Part shown: positions 37,280-47,484 of the stretch, one piece after another | Layout: every line of letters starts with the position of its first letter | Position numbering within the stretch: position 1 is the stretch's first letter | Source of the DNA: Xenorhabdus mauleonii | GTDB taxonomy: Bacteria; Pseudomonadota; Gammaproteobacteria; Enterobacterales; Enterobacteriaceae | Reading direction: 5' to 3' | Length of the DNA: 64,000 nt | NCBI RefSeq assembly: GCF_900113945.1 | Contig: NZ_FORG01000015.1 | Coordinates: 1-64,000 of the forward strand | Notes under the pieces: model-generated | What the model was told of the DNA's origin: nothing | Databases searched by the model: none | The model's input: the letters and a program-made list of their open reading frames with translations, nothing else | Position numbers and translations under genes: made by a program

Positions 37280-38446
37280 CTATTTCGGTTGTGAATTAGC
37301 TATTTCATCTTTTATAATCTGATGAACCTTAGATATAAAATCATCATTATTATGATTGTTCTTAATATAATCAACTGCTTGTTTAGCAAGTTCTTCTCTC
37401 TTAGTATCATCTTCCATTAATTCGCGAATGGCTGAAACGAATAAATCTATTTTATCAAAGCCATCCCCTAAAACATCACCTACATGAATACCAAATTTTG
37501 ATGTTAAATCATCAGGATTACGGTTACTAACTAGTAAGGTACCAAATGATAAAGCCTCAAGAAAAGAAACGGGTAAAGCTTCATGAATTGAAGTGTTAAC
37601 TAAAATCTTTGCATCACGTAAAAACGCATTTTTTCTCTCACCTTCAAGATGTCCAGTGAAATGTAAGTTATTTATTTTTTTATAATCTGCCATTATTTCA
37701 TGGTTTTTATCATCATCTCTATATATTTTTCCTAACACATAAAAATCATATTCAGGCATTTTTTTTGCAATTTCACAGAATAACCAACCACGTTTTACTG
37801 ATGCAATTCTGCCTAAGAATATAATCATATCCTTTTTTTTATGAGTAGTTACATCAAAACTCTCATCAATGTCGATAGGATTTGGAATATACTCAATATC
37901 AACGTTTGAATCTAGTTTATATAAATCTTTAGCTTTATCATTCAAACAATAAGCTTGTGATATAAATTTAACTCTACCTTGCTTGTACCAATCATGAACT
38001 AAATCATAGATTTTTTGATTATAATAAGATGTTTCAGGAAAAAGTTTTACAGTGAATATTTCATCCCATTCATACATTGGACGAGGATCTTGAATCCATA
38101 ATATTAATCTTTTATCCTTATTGGGTTCATTTTCTATAACATGATCATATGTTAGTTCAACACTAAAGTAGATGTCATAATTTTTCTTTTTTAGCCATTG
38201 GCGAGCAAACCACTTCCTGCGAGGAAGTTTATAAAGAGAAATATTATCTACAGTATGTTTTTCTGCTGAAAAATGATTTTTTCCTTTCCCTAGTAGAACA
38301 TCGATTTCCAATTCCTTATTTGGCAAGTACTTAGCTATATAATTACGTGCTAAATAACCATAACCACCGAATCTAGTATTAGCGGCACCGAAAAATTCAT
38401 CAACAATTAACCCTACTTTGATTTTGTCTTTGTTATTAATTTTCAT
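37280..38446 (-). CDS. AT-rich GT4-family glycosyltransferase
   Basis: 388 residues, GT-B fold. N-terminal VGLIVDEFFGAANTRFGGYGYLAR, donor domain with YIPNPIDI, FLGRIASVKRGWLF and NTSIHEALPVSFLEALSFGTLLV. The G+C content is low, like the GT9 gene beside it, and unlike waaC next door. These two genes look like a later insert between the deacetylase-like gene and waaC. It may add a strain-specific core sugar. Confidence 0.78.
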   Translation of the reverse strand: MKINNKDKIKVGLIVDEFFGAANTRFGGYGYLARNYIAKYLPNKELEIDVLLGKGKNHFSAEKHTVDNISLYKLPRRKWFARQWLKKKNYDIYFSVELTYDHVIENEPNKDKRLILWIQDPRPMYEWDEIFTVKLFPETSYYNQKIYDLVHDWYKQGRVKFISQAYCLNDKAKDLYKLDSNVDIEYIPNPIDIDESFDVTTHKKKDMIIFLGRIASVKRGWLFCEIAKKMPEYDFYVLGKIYRDDDKNHEIMADYKKINNLHFTGHLEGERKNAFLRDAKILVNTSIHEALPVSFLEALSFGTLLVSNRNPDDLTSKFGIHVGDVLGDGFDKIDLFVSAIRELMEDDTKREELAKQAVDYIKNNHNNDDFISKVHQIIKDEIANSQPK

Positions 38447-38534
38447 AAAACCTTCATATTCTTTTAGTCACTGGGAGTCATATCCACAACTTGAATTTAT
38501 AAATTTATCCTATGTGGATTATCTAAAACCGCAC

Positions 38535-39509
38535 TTATTTTGTTGGTGTAGAAATTTCTTTCAATAATTGCATAACCTCCAATGGCCCAACACCCTGCAT
38601 CGTACAATCCACGGACTTCAGGGGATATTGCTCTTTCCCGTATCCCCCAATCAGTCCCGGATCTGTCGGCCCAAATAATGTAATGTTGGGCCGATCAAGT
38701 GCCGCGGTCAGGTGGCTCAACCCGGTATCAACGGATACCACGGCTTTTGCACCAGCAAGGACTCGAGCAACTTCAGCAAGTGTTAATTTCGGCAGGATAT
38801 CAACATGGGAAAATCCTTCGGCTAGCCTGATTGCCCGTTGGTGTTCATGCTCTGCGCCCCATGGCAGTTTGATTCGCATACCTGTTGATTCGATTTCCGC
38901 GATAAGTTGTCGCCAATGATTTTCAGGCCAATGTTTTTCATCGCGAGTTGTTGCATGGAGAAAAACCAGATAGTTGCTTTGGTTTCCTGTTTTTTGGTTC
39001 AGGAAATGGCGGGCAATGGCGTAATCACCTTGCTCCAATGGTTTTTTATAACCCAGACTTTCAGCAAATAAAATTCGAATGCGTTCAACGGCATGCTGTT
39101 GTTTGCTGACCGCATGACAATGGTCGTAAAAGAAGCTTGCAAGGGGTTCTCGGATGTTTTTTTTGTCATAACCGTGTTTAGGGCCGTTCGCCAGTCGAGT
39201 CACCAGAAAAGCACTTTTTAACAGCCCCTGAGCATCAATGATTGCATCATATTGGTGTTGTAGCAGTTTTTGCCGGAATAGAGCACGCTCTTGGCGAATG
39301 TCTTCTCTGAACCAATTTTTCCGCCAACGACGGATGGCGACAGGAATGACGTTTTCTACAGCATCGTGCCAAGTTGGAATTTGCGCAAATCCTTCTTCGA
39401 CCACCCAATCAAATTTAATATCAGGAAACTGATTTCTTGCATCAGTTAATGCCGGTAGAGTATGTAGCACATCCCCCATTGAAGATGTTTTTACCACTAA
39501 AACACGCAT
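38535..39509 (-). CDS. waaC: ADP-heptose:LPS heptosyltransferase I
   Basis: 324 residues, GT9. It adds the first heptose to Kdo. MRVLVVKTSSMGDVLHTLPALTDA at the N-terminus, TRDEKHWPENHWRQL in the middle and SVDTGLSHLTAALDRPNITLFGPTDPGLIGGYG at the C-terminal ADP-heptose site are the WaaC signature. Its ATG shares a base with the waaF stop (TAATG). Confidence 0.95.
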   Translation of the reverse strand: MRVLVVKTSSMGDVLHTLPALTDARNQFPDIKFDWVVEEGFAQIPTWHDAVENVIPVAIRRWRKNWFREDIRQERALFRQKLLQHQYDAIIDAQGLLKSAFLVTRLANGPKHGYDKKNIREPLASFFYDHCHAVSKQQHAVERIRILFAESLGYKKPLEQGDYAIARHFLNQKTGNQSNYLVFLHATTRDEKHWPENHWRQLIAEIESTGMRIKLPWGAEHEHQRAIRLAEGFSHVDILPKLTLAEVARVLAGAKAVVSVDTGLSHLTAALDRPNITLFGPTDPGLIGGYGKEQYPLKSVDCTMQGVGPLEVMQLLKEISTPTK

Positions 39510-40561
39510 TAATTCTGGTTCTCCGGTCGTAATAATTTCTCTAACGAAGCTAAAACCATTTCAGGTTGGATATCTATCAAACTTTGGTGATAACCACCGT
39601 CACTGTCACCTTTCCTGATTTTGTGGTACCCCGTGATCAAACGGATCACTTCGGCTTTATCGGAGAGCGGAGGAGTGAAATCTGGACTACTTGGGCCATA
39701 TAACGCGACTAAAGGACGGTTTAAGGCTGCTGCAACATGCATCAAGCCAGAATCATTCGTTACGACGGCGTCACAGGCTGCGATGATATTAACGGCTTGC
39801 TCAAGTGAGGTTTTCCCTGCCAGATTGAGGCATTCTGCACGGGCATCATCGCTTAAGAGTGCACGAATATCTTCCCCGGCTTGGTGATCTTTAGCTGAGC
39901 CAAACAGCAATACCTGATAGCCTTTTTGAGTGATTAACTCTTCGGCGAGAGCGGCATAGTGATAATGAGGCCAGCGTTTGGCTGGACCGAATTCAGCTCC
40001 CGGACAAAAACCAATAATCGGGCGATGATCAGCAATATTGAATGCCGTGGTTGATTCTGCAATCTCTTCGTCATTGACACTCAACTGTGGCCATAACAGC
40101 GGTTGTGGAAGATCTTCAGCACCACGAATTTTCTTTCCTTCGTACGCGAGAGCCACATAGCGTTGAACCATCAGAGGGAAGGCACTTTTATTCAATATCC
40201 GGATATCATTCAGCAACCCATAGCGCATTTCACCGCGCCAGCCTGTACGTAGTGGGATATTGGAGAAGAAAGGCACCAGTGCAGATTTGAATGAATTGGG
40301 CAGTACGTAGGCTCGGTCGTATTTATTTTCCCGTAATGCGACGCCAAGCCGACGGCGTTCCCCCAAAGCAAGGGCACCATGACCAAGTGGCATGGCTAAT
40401 GCTTGATTCACTTCCGGCATTTTTGCCAGTAATGGACGGCACCATGCCGGCGCCATCACATCAATTTCTGCATTGGGGTACAAAGCTTTCAAAGTGCGGT
40501 AGAGGCTTTGTGACATCATCATGTCACCTACCCATGATGGGCCGATCACCAATATCTTCAT
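39509..40561 (-). CDS. waaF: ADP-heptose:LPS heptosyltransferase II
   Basis: 350 residues, GT9. It adds heptose II to heptose I. KILVIGPSWVGDMMMSQSLYRTLK, PGAEFGPAKRWPHYHYA and VTNDSGLMHVAAALNRPLVALYGPSSPDFTPPL are WaaF hallmarks. It lies 9 bp after hldD, so hldD-waaF-waaC is one unit, the same order as in E. coli. Confidence 0.96.
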   Translation of the reverse strand: MKILVIGPSWVGDMMMSQSLYRTLKALYPNAEIDVMAPAWCRPLLAKMPEVNQALAMPLGHGALALGERRRLGVALRENKYDRAYVLPNSFKSALVPFFSNIPLRTGWRGEMRYGLLNDIRILNKSAFPLMVQRYVALAYEGKKIRGAEDLPQPLLWPQLSVNDEEIAESTTAFNIADHRPIIGFCPGAEFGPAKRWPHYHYAALAEELITQKGYQVLLFGSAKDHQAGEDIRALLSDDARAECLNLAGKTSLEQAVNIIAACDAVVTNDSGLMHVAAALNRPLVALYGPSSPDFTPPLSDKAEVIRLITGYHKIRKGDSDGGYHQSLIDIQPEMVLASLEKLLRPENQN

Positions 40562-40570
40562 AGAAGTCGA

Positions 40571-41518
40571 TTAATTATCCTGATTGAGCCATTGCATATA
40601 TTCAGCGACACCTTCGGCAACAGTCTTGAATGGTTTTTCATAACCGGCAGCCCGAAGTTTTGTCAAATCCGCCTGAGTAAAACCCTGGTAGCGACCTTTT
40701 AATTTTTCTGGGAAATCGATGTATTCCAGTGTTGGAGATTTCTCTTTATGGAATTCCGTGACGGCATCTGCAACAGCTTGGAAGGATTCTGCCCGGCCAG
40801 TACCACAGTTAAAAATACCGGAAACGCTGTTTTTCCAGAACCACAAGTTAACGGCAGCAACATCACCTACGTAAATAAAATCGCGGCGGAAATTTTCGCT
40901 ACCAGCAAAGAGCTTTGGATTTTGCCCTTGGTGAATTTGGTTGTTTAAATGATAAGCAACGCTCGCCATGCTGCCTTTATGCCCTTCGCGAGGCCCATAC
41001 ACGTTGAAATAACGGAAACCGCAGATTTGGGAATTCGCGTGAGGCAAAATATCGCGGACATACTGGTCAAACAGGAATTTTGAGTAGCCATAAACATTGA
41101 GGGGTTTTTCGTATTGACGTTCTTCAATGAAATTATCACTGCGGCCACCGTAAGTTGCAGCAGAAGAGGCGTACAGGAACGGGATTTCACGCTCAAGGCA
41201 ATAATGCAGTATGTCTTTGGAATATTGGTAGTTATTGTCCATCATATACTTACCATCCCACTCTGTTGTGGATGAGCAAGCACCTTCATGGAAAATGGCG
41301 TCAATGTCACCTAAATCGTCACCTGCAACGATACTGGCGATGAAATCTTCCTTATCCATGTAATCGGTGATGTCCAAATCAACCAAATTGACAAATTTTG
41401 TACCGTCTTTCAGGTTATCAACAACCAGAATGTCCTTATAGCCTTCATCATTCAGTGCCTTGACAATATTGCTGCCAATAAACCCTGCGCCACCAGTGAC
41501 AATAATCATTTGGCTCAC
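40571..41518 (-). CDS. hldD: ADP-L-glycero-D-manno-heptose 6-epimerase
   Basis: 315 residues, extended SDR. It makes the heptose donor used by WaaC and Waa[17 protein letters not shown] is the NADP-binding loop, [10 protein letters not shown] and the Y-x-x-x-K site (YGYSKFLFD) are catalytic, and the [20 protein letters not shown] stretch is typical of HldD. GAGGTGAG precedes the ATG. Confidence 0.97.
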   Translation of the reverse strand: MSQMIIVTGGAGFIGSNIVKALNDEGYKDILVVDNLKDGTKFVNLVDLDITDYMDKEDFIASIVAGDDLGDIDAIFHEGACSSTTEWDGKYMMDNNYQYSKDILHYCLEREIPFLYASSAATYGGRSDNFIEERQYEKPLNVYGYSKFLFDQYVRDILPHANSQICGFRYFNVYGPREGHKGSMASVAYHLNNQIHQGQNPKLFAGSENFRRDFIYVGDVAAVNLWFWKNSVSGIFNCGTGRAESFQAVADAVTEFHKEKSPTLEYIDFPEKLKGRYQGFTQADLTKLRAAGYEKPFKTVAEGVAEYMQWLNQDN

Positions 41519-41540
41519 CTCTAAATAGTTTGTTCACTTT

Positions 41541-41724
41541 ATACCCTACACCTGTCGTCTTTCAAGTTGCAGCTTTATTGGCGGTACTTATTCACCTCGG
41601 CCACTCAGTTATCTGTGCTTCCGGGGGTGACTGAGAAGTTTCTGCCTCTCATCGGAGGCCAGCCTTTGGCTGGGCAAACTCGTTCCCTTGCCGTTGCGTT
41701 GCACTTTGAAATTCAATGGGTATA
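41541..41724. repeat. ERIC-like intergenic repeat
   Basis: The ends carry ATACCC and GGGTAT inverted termini, and the body has TTTCAAGTTGCAGCT, GTTATCTGTGCTTC and CAGCCTTTGGCTGGGCAAA. The same pieces recur at 48970-49172 in inverse form, and the CTTCCGGGGGTGA-type core matches the ERIC core region from memory. It is ~60 bp longer than the standard 127-bp ERIC. It lies between hldD and kbl. Confidence 0.75.
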
Positions 41725-41979
41725 TCTATCAAGTAATCGCGCTTCCGGCCGCAATTAGAATCTTATCGGGCATATCTTTGGGGGCGTATAATACCACTTA
41801 ACCCTACTGACGACAGCTGCTTAAACAGGGGAATATCCTGAAACATTGTCGCATAGCAGTTTCTGAGCCGTGATCAACCTTACAAAGTTGATATTATCTT
41901 TCTCGTTGTGTCGTCACTGGCAGGATCTATCAGTAAAATACATCCGCCTTTCACTTTATTAGGTACTCAGGAGAGAAAA

Positions 41980-43176
41980 ATGTCAGCGTCGTTTTACCAG
42001 AAAATTAATGAACAGTTAGAGCAAACCCGTTCCGAAGGGTTATTCAAAAGTGAACGTATTATCACTTCTGCCCAGAATGCCAATATTTCTGTTGCTGAGG
42101 GTAGCCAAGTCATTAATTTTTGCGCCAACAACTATTTAGGTTTGGCCAATCATCCTGACCTGATCACGGCCGCAAAAGCAGGAATGGATAGCCACGGTTT
42201 TGGTATGGCTTCTGTCCGTTTTATCTGTGGTACACAAGACTCCCATAAAGAATTAGAAAATAAGATAGCTGAATTTTTGGGTATGGAAGATGCCATTCTG
42301 TATTCTTCATGCTTTGATGCAAACGGCGGTTTGTTTGAAACACTGTTTGGGTCGGAAGATGCCATTATCTCTGATGCCTTGAACCACGCTTCCATCATTG
42401 ATGGCGTCCGTCTGTGCAAAGCAAAGCGTTATCGTTATGCCAATAACGATATGCAGGAATTAAGAGCGCAGTTGGAGAAGGCAAAAGCTGAGGGTGCGCA
42501 AAATATAATGATCGCAACTGATGGCGTATTCTCTATGGACGGCGTAATTGCTGACCTGAAATCCATCTGTGATCTGGCTGATGAATTCGGGGCATTGGTT
42601 ATGGTTGATGATTCACATGCGGTTGGGTTTGTAGGCAAGAATGGCCGTGGCACACATGAATATTGTGATGTCATGGGACGCGTTGATATTATCACCGGTA
42701 CACTCGGCAAGGCTTTGGGTGGCGCATCTGGTGGCTACACAGCAGCACGAAAAGAAGTTGTAGAGTGGCTGCGCCAGCGTTCACGTCCTTATTTGTTCTC
42801 CAATTCATTGGCTCCTGCCATTGTTTCAGCATCTATTAAGGTACTGGATATGCTGAAAAATGGTGATGATCTGCGTGACCGCCTTTGGAAAAATGCAAAT
42901 TTATTCCGTGAAAAAATGACTGCGGCAGGCTTTACGTTGGCAGGTGCAGATCATGCCATTATCCCTGTTATGCTGGGGGATGCGAAATTGGCGCAGGAAT
43001 TCGCGGCTGAATTGCTGAAAGAAGGCATCTATGTGATTGGTTTCTTCTATCCGGTTGTTCCTAAAGGTCAGGCTCGTATCCGAACCCAAATCTCGGCAGC
43101 TCACACAGAAGAACAAATTGAACATGTAGTTGCTGCATTTACACGCATTGGCAAGCAACTGAATGTCATTGCCTAA
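41980..43176 (+). CDS. kbl: Glycine C-acetyltransferase (2-amino-3-ketobutyrate CoA ligase)
   Basis: 398 residues from the ATG at 41980, which has CAGGAGAG upstream and gives the exact E. coli length. A longer frame from 41908 lacks such a site. It splits 2-amino-3-oxobutanoate with CoA to glycine and acetyl-CoA, using pyridoxal phosphate. The PLP lysine is in [27 protein letters not shown] and [16 protein letters not shown] are typical of the alpha-oxoamine synthase family. tdh follows after 9 bp. Confidence 0.97.
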   Translation: MSASFYQKINEQLEQTRSEGLFKSERIITSAQNANISVAEGSQVINFCANNYLGLANHPDLITAAKAGMDSHGFGMASVRFICGTQDSHKELENKIAEFLGMEDAILYSSCFDANGGLFETLFGSEDAIISDALNHASIIDGVRLCKAKRYRYANNDMQELRAQLEKAKAEGAQNIMIATDGVFSMDGVIADLKSICDLADEFGALVMVDDSHAVGFVGKNGRGTHEYCDVMGRVDIITGTLGKALGGASGGYTAARKEVVEWLRQRSRPYLFSNSLAPAIVSASIKVLDMLKNGDDLRDRLWKNANLFREKMTAAGFTLAGADHAIIPVMLGDAKLAQEFAAELLKEGIYVIGFFYPVVPKGQARIRTQISAAHTEEQIEHVVAAFTRIGKQLNVIA

Positions 43177-43185
43177 GGTATCCCT

Positions 43186-44214
43186 ATGAAAGCACTGTCA
43201 AAATTGAAGTCAGAAGAAGGGATTTGGATGACAGATGTGCCCACACCAGAGCTTGGGCACAATGATGTAATGATTAAAATCCGCAAAACTGCCATTTGCG
43301 GGACGGATGTGCATATCTATAACTGGGATGATTGGTCTCAGAAAACGATCCCGGTTCCGATGGTTGTCGGGCATGAATATGTGGGTGAAGTGGTAGCGAT
43401 TGGCCAGGAAGTGAAAGGATTTAAGATTGGCGATCGTGTATCGGGTGAGGGCCATATTACCTGTGGTCACTGCCGTAACTGCCGAGGTGGGCGTACTCAC
43501 TTATGCCGCAATACTACTGGTGTTGGTGTGAACCGAGCGGGAGCTTTCGCTGAATATCTGGTGATCCCGGCCTTTAATGCTTTCAAAATTCCTGACAATA
43601 TTCCAGATGAGTTGGCGGCTATTTTTGATCCGTTCGGTAATGCTGTACATACGGCCTTGTCTTTTGACTTGGTTGGAGAAGATGTTCTGGTCTCCGGCGC
43701 TGGCCCTATCGGCATTATGGCAGCAGCAGTATGTAAGCATGTAGGTGCCCGCCATGTTGTGATTACGGATGTCAATGAATATCGCCTCGAATTGGCTCGC
43801 AAAATGGGCGTGACCCGTGCTGTGAATGTCAGCAAAGAAAACTTGACTGATGTGATGCATGAATTGGGCATGACGGAAGGCTTTGATGTTGGTCTGGAAA
43901 TGTCGGGTGCTCCTCCTGCGTTTCGTACATTGCTCAATGCCATGAATCATGGCGGACGCATTGCTTTGTTAGGTATTCCACCTTCAGATATGGCAATAGA
44001 TTGGAATCAGGTCATTTTCAAGGGGCTATTTATCAAAGGCATCTATGGGCGCGAAATGTTCGAAACATGGTACAAAATGGCTGCCTTGATCCAATCTGGT
44101 TTAGATCTGACACCAATTATTACTCACCAATTCTCAATTGATGATTTCCAAGAAGGTTTTGACATCATGCGGTCAGGGCAATCTGGCAAAGTTATTCTGA
44201 ATTGGGATAAATGA
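43186..44214 (+). CDS. tdh: L-threonine 3-dehydrogenase
   Basis: 342 residues, zinc alcohol dehydrogenase family. It oxidises threonine to 2-amino-3-oxobutanoate for Kbl. The catalytic zinc site is [11 protein letters not shown] and GHEYVGEV, the structural zinc Cys set is [15 protein letters not shown] and the NAD loop is [11 protein letters not shown]. It ends at the terminator that lies inside the neighbouring yibQ. Confidence 0.97.
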   Translation: MKALSKLKSEEGIWMTDVPTPELGHNDVMIKIRKTAICGTDVHIYNWDDWSQKTIPVPMVVGHEYVGEVVAIGQEVKGFKIGDRVSGEGHITCGHCRNCRGGRTHLCRNTTGVGVNRAGAFAEYLVIPAFNAFKIPDNIPDELAAIFDPFGNAVHTALSFDLVGEDVLVSGAGPIGIMAAAVCKHVGARHVVITDVNEYRLELARKMGVTRAVNVSKENLTDVMHELGMTEGFDVGLEMSGAPPAFRTLLNAMNHGGRIALLGIPPSDMAIDWNQVIFKGLFIKGIYGREMFETWYKMAALIQSGLDLTPIITHQFSIDDFQEGFDIMRSGQSGKVILNWDK

Positions 44215-44239
44215 GTCAATTTAATCTGAGATTAGATTG

Positions 44240-45292
44240 CTAAAAGCCTGAGCAGGCGCCTGTCTTTTTAGTGGCGCCTGTTTTAGCATTTTCGGGTCGG
44301 CTATCTGGCTCTGCTTGTCCTGATAGTTTGCCCAAAATGTTTTGAATTTGCTGATTTAAGGTATTTACGATGGCATTATTAGTCAGAGCTTTTGCTGCCA
44401 TCTTAAGATAATCCAATTGAGTTATCGGCGCTGGCTTTGCTCCCTGAAGCTTTATACATTCAAGAGCGGTCTGTTTATCATTTTTATTTGCCGATTGTTT
44501 GTCGTTTTTACTTGTCGGTACTGGGGCGAGTAACATGCCTGGCGTGACTAACTCAACGTCATTGGGTAATGTCGCCAGTGTTTGCTGTAAAGCCCGGATG
44601 GTTGTTGGGTGTGGGTGCCCGATGGCAATGGCAAAACCTTGCTTGCGGGCAAGGACTATCGCACGGTTGAGTTGATGCCGTGTTTCAGCTTCAGTTTGGA
44701 TATTATCTAAAAAAACATTCCGGCGGATCACTGGAACTGATGTGCCTATCGCTGCTTTGGTCGCCTGCGTATTGCCGATAGTCACACTATCCAAAAAATA
44801 GAGATGATGATGGGATAACACTTGCATCACTTTCTCCATACCTGCGAGATTAGATGTCATTGCGCTGCCCATGTGGTTATTCATGCCTACAGCATGGGGG
44901 ACTCTCTGTATGGCATGCTGGATAATACGTTCAATTTCTTCTCGGCTCATGGTGGGAAGCAGAGTGTTTTTTTCTAAAGGCTGCTCACTCAGTGGCGCCA
45001 TCGGCAGATGGATCAAAATTTCCCGTCCCTGCTGATGCGCTTTTTCTGCCATTTTTCTGCCGTGCGGCGAATCCGGAAGGATGGCGATAGAAACCGCAGC
45101 GGGCATTTGCAATATTTTAGTTTCTTCATTCACACGATAGCCAATATCATCAATTACAATGGCTAAACGAGCTGCGTGGGCATTTAGGTTGATAGACAAT
45201 AAGGTGAAGAATAAAAGTATCCAAAACAACAGCATGAACGGGTTGGCACGCTTTATGGAGCGGTTCTTCATCTTCACCATTAGAATATTCAT
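44240..45292 (-). CDS. yibQ: YibQ, divergent polysaccharide deacetylase
   Basis: 350 residues by the first ATG. ATGs at 45280 and 45271 are alternatives. A signal peptide or anchor covers ~20-42 (FMLLFWILLFFTLLSINLNAHAA). The divergent NodB-like domain follows with LAIVIDDIGYR, ILPDSPH, EILIHLPMAP and MNNHMGS, then FLDSVTIGNTQA and GHPHPTTIRAL. The C-terminal ~90 residues are low complexity with Lys, Asn and Asp and are not conserved. It stands 20 bp after envC as in E. coli. Substrate unknown. Confidence 0.88.
   Translation of the reverse strand: MNILMVKMKNRSIKRANPFMLLFWILLFFTLLSINLNAHAARLAIVIDDIGYRVNEETKILQMPAAVSIAILPDSPHGRKMAEKAHQQGREILIHLPMAPLSEQPLEKNTLLPTMSREEIERIIQHAIQRVPHAVGMNNHMGSAMTSNLAGMEKVMQVLSHHHLYFLDSVTIGNTQATKAAIGTSVPVIRRNVFLDNIQTEAETRHQLNRAIVLARKQGFAIAIGHPHPTTIRALQQTLATLPNDVELVTPGMLLAPVPTSKNDKQSANKNDKQTALECIKLQGAKPAPITQLDYLKMAAKALTNNAIVNTLNQQIQNILGKLSGQAEPDSRPENAKTGATKKTGACSGF
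44253..44284 (+). terminator. tdh terminator inside the yibQ coding end
   Basis: CAGGCGCC at 44253-44260 pairs with GGCGCCTG at 44273-44280, followed by TTTTA on the plus strand. It lies 39 bp past the tdh stop and falls inside the last codons of the convergent yibQ. Confidence 0.75.
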
Positions 45293-45311
45293 CCTATCTT
45301 TTTCTTGTCCC

Positions 45312-46625
45312 TTATTTTCCTAGCCATGGCAATGGGTTAACAGCCCGCCCTTGACGGCGAATTTCAAAGTACAGGGAAGGTTGCTGTTGTCCACCACTGT
45401 TGCCGACCAATGCAATTGGCTGGCCTGCCCGAACTTGTTGCCCCACTTTGACCAGTGTGCTTTGATTGTAACCGTAAATGCTCATATCGCCTTTACCGTG
45501 CTCAATGACGACAACTAAGCCATAGCCTTGTAGCCAGTCTGCCAACAGTACACGTCCATCAGAGATAGCTCTCACTTCTGTGCCTTCAGCAGCAGAAATA
45601 ACAACTCCTTTCCAGCGCAGTTCGCCTTGTATTGTGTCGCCAAAATTATGAATGACACGGCCGCGTACTGGCCAAACAGCTTGCCCAGCCGGACGCCCAA
45701 GTCCCCCTGTTCTGGCCATCAAGGCACGCTCATCTTCTGTTGGTTTGTAACTGGAACCTTTTTGTTTAGCTTGTTTCTGCTTCGCGGCAACTTGAGCGCG
45801 AACACGGGCGGCTTCACGAGCTTCCCGCTCAGCACGAGCTTTAGCTTCTCGTTCAGCTTTGGCGATTTTATTCCTCAGGCTGATTTCGTTTTGCCGCAGT
45901 TCTGTCAGGCTCTGCTGATCTTTTTTCAGTGAAGATTCCAAAACAGTTAACGTTTTTTGCCTGGCTGTACGCGCAACTTCCATTTGTTGTTTTTGTTGTT
46001 TTTGGCTTACAAGTATTTCTTTTTGTTCACTTTGCTTTTGTAGCTGCAATTTTTTTTGCTGATTAAGTTTTATGGTAGTTTGTTGCAGTTTAGCGATAGT
46101 TTCTTGCCGGGCCTCATTTAAGTAGCTGTAGTAAGCAAGAATGCGTTCTTTGCGTTGAGTATCTTGCCTATTGAGCAACAATTCTAATCCTTGGTGATTC
46201 CCTTGCCGAAATGCTGCATTCAATTGTTTGGCAAGTAATTGCCGCTGTTCTTTTTGTTGCGTTTGCAGCCGTTGGATATTTGAATCCAGTGATGAAACTT
46301 CACTTCCCAGCTTGTTCAAACGAGTCTGTGTAGTGTGCAGTGAACGCCCTACTTCTGAGATAATGCCTTCTTGCTCTTTCAATTGACTTAGTAAATTAGT
46401 GCGTTGTTTTTGCTGTAGTTTTACGCTTTTTTCTTTCTCGGCAATATCCTGCTGAATATCCTTCAGTTGGTTCTTATTATCTGAAATCTGATTTGCGAAG
46501 GTATTTGCACTTAAACTGAAAAAAGCAAACAACAAGGCACAAAGCAGCGATATTCTGCTTTTACTGTGCCACTGATATTGTTTATGCCGACTATTACGGC
46601 TCATCAATTCCTTATTTCCAGCCAT
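45312..46625 (-). CDS. envC: Murein hydrolase activator EnvC
   Basis: 437 residues. A signal peptide near residues 25-44, long coiled coils up to ~270 and a C-terminal LytM domain (VRGRVIHNFGDTIQGELRWKGVVISAAEGTEV to NPLPWLGK). The LytM zinc ligands are absent, as in E. coli EnvC, which activates the amidases AmiA and AmiB at the septum instead of cutting itself. There is an Ala/Arg/Glu-rich linker (~250-290). The gene usually follows gpmI, which is missing here. Confidence 0.95.
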   Translation of the reverse strand: MAGNKELMSRNSRHKQYQWHSKSRISLLCALLFAFFSLSANTFANQISDNKNQLKDIQQDIAEKEKSVKLQQKQRTNLLSQLKEQEGIISEVGRSLHTTQTRLNKLGSEVSSLDSNIQRLQTQQKEQRQLLAKQLNAAFRQGNHQGLELLLNRQDTQRKERILAYYSYLNEARQETIAKLQQTTIKLNQQKKLQLQKQSEQKEILVSQKQQKQQMEVARTARQKTLTVLESSLKKDQQSLTELRQNEISLRNKIAKAEREAKARAEREAREAARVRAQVAAKQKQAKQKGSSYKPTEDERALMARTGGLGRPAGQAVWPVRGRVIHNFGDTIQGELRWKGVVISAAEGTEVRAISDGRVLLADWLQGYGLVVVIEHGKGDMSIYGYNQSTLVKVGQQVRAGQPIALVGNSGGQQQPSLYFEIRRQGRAVNPLPWLGK

Positions 46626-46973
46626 CTTATTGAATACCTTGCTGCTATATAGCCATATAGTGTTCGATTATTTCATGAGGAATCTCACCTGACCAGAGAA
46701 CAACCTGTTTTTTATCATTAATATAAGTTTTAGTTAATTTAGTTCATTTATTGTCGAAGATCCTGCTTTGGCCTTAGTGTTGCATGAAATATTTCGATAT
46801 TGCATTACAACCCTGTGATTGTTGGCAGATTTTTTGTTTTTTCTCGAAACTCTCCGCAAAATCTGCACAAATGTGCATAGTGTTGGTGCTAATTGGCTGT
46901 AATTGACGCAACACACAGGTATACTCTGCTACCTTAGATATTTGTTATTAACTAACGGGAGTTGTTGCCCTCC
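46626..46973. other. Gene-free stretch at the place of gpmI in E. coli
   Basis: No gene is readable. A possible yibN promoter is CTGTAA (46897-46902) and TATACT (46920-46925), 17 bp apart, 49 bp before the yibN ATG. No trace of the phosphoglycerate mutase gene usually found here was seen. Confidence 0.5.
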
Positions 46974-47411
46974 ATGCTGCAAGAAATCATGCAATTTATT
47001 AGCCGGAACACGATCCTGAGCCTTGCCTGGATTGCATTGCTGGTGGCTGTCATTGTCATGACGGTAAAAAGTGTGTTCTCCAAGAGTAAAGAGATCACCC
47101 GTGCACAAGCTATCCATTTTATCAACAAGGAAGATGCTGTCGTCGTGGATTTACGCTCCCGTGACGATTTCCGCAGAGGGCATATCATTGGTTCCGTTAA
47201 TCTGACGCCATCTGAGATTAAAGACAATAATCTGGGTGAGTTGGAAAAACATAAAAAACAGCCTGTCATTGTTGTGTCAGCGAATGGGATGGAATCGAGA
47301 ACACCAGCAGAACATCTGGTGCGTTTCGGTTTTGAGCAAGTTTACTCCCTGAAAGAAGGGGTTGCCGGGTGGTCAGGTGAGAACCTGCCGTTGGCCCGAG
47401 GCAAAAAATAA
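46974..47411 (+). CDS. yibN: YibN, membrane-anchored rhodanese-like protein
   Basis: 145 residues from the ATG at 46974 (MLQEIMQF), with GGGAG 12 bp upstream. A TTG at 46962 would add four residues. One membrane segment (13-32) precedes the rhodanese domain ([19 protein letters not shown]). The active-site loop reads VVSANGMES where rhodaneses have a Cys, so sulphur transfer is unlikely, and the E. coli protein also lacks the usual Cys position. In E. coli grxC follows. Here secB comes 73 bp later instead. Confidence 0.9.
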   Translation: MLQEIMQFISRNTILSLAWIALLVAVIVMTVKSVFSKSKEITRAQAIHFINKEDAVVVDLRSRDDFRRGHIIGSVNLTPSEIKDNNLGELEKHKKQPVIVVSANGMESRTPAEHLVRFGFEQVYSLKEGVAGWSGENLPLARGKK

Positions 47412-47484
47412 CGAACTCAGGTGTGAGCAGTATGCTCGCACCATTAAGGTTTAATAAGGACATCTGAAAAAGGTAAATATTATT

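Noticed and set aside
46734-46916. Small frame in the gap before yibN as a remnant of gpmI.
   Set aside because: It has no similarity to phosphoglycerate mutase and no start site.
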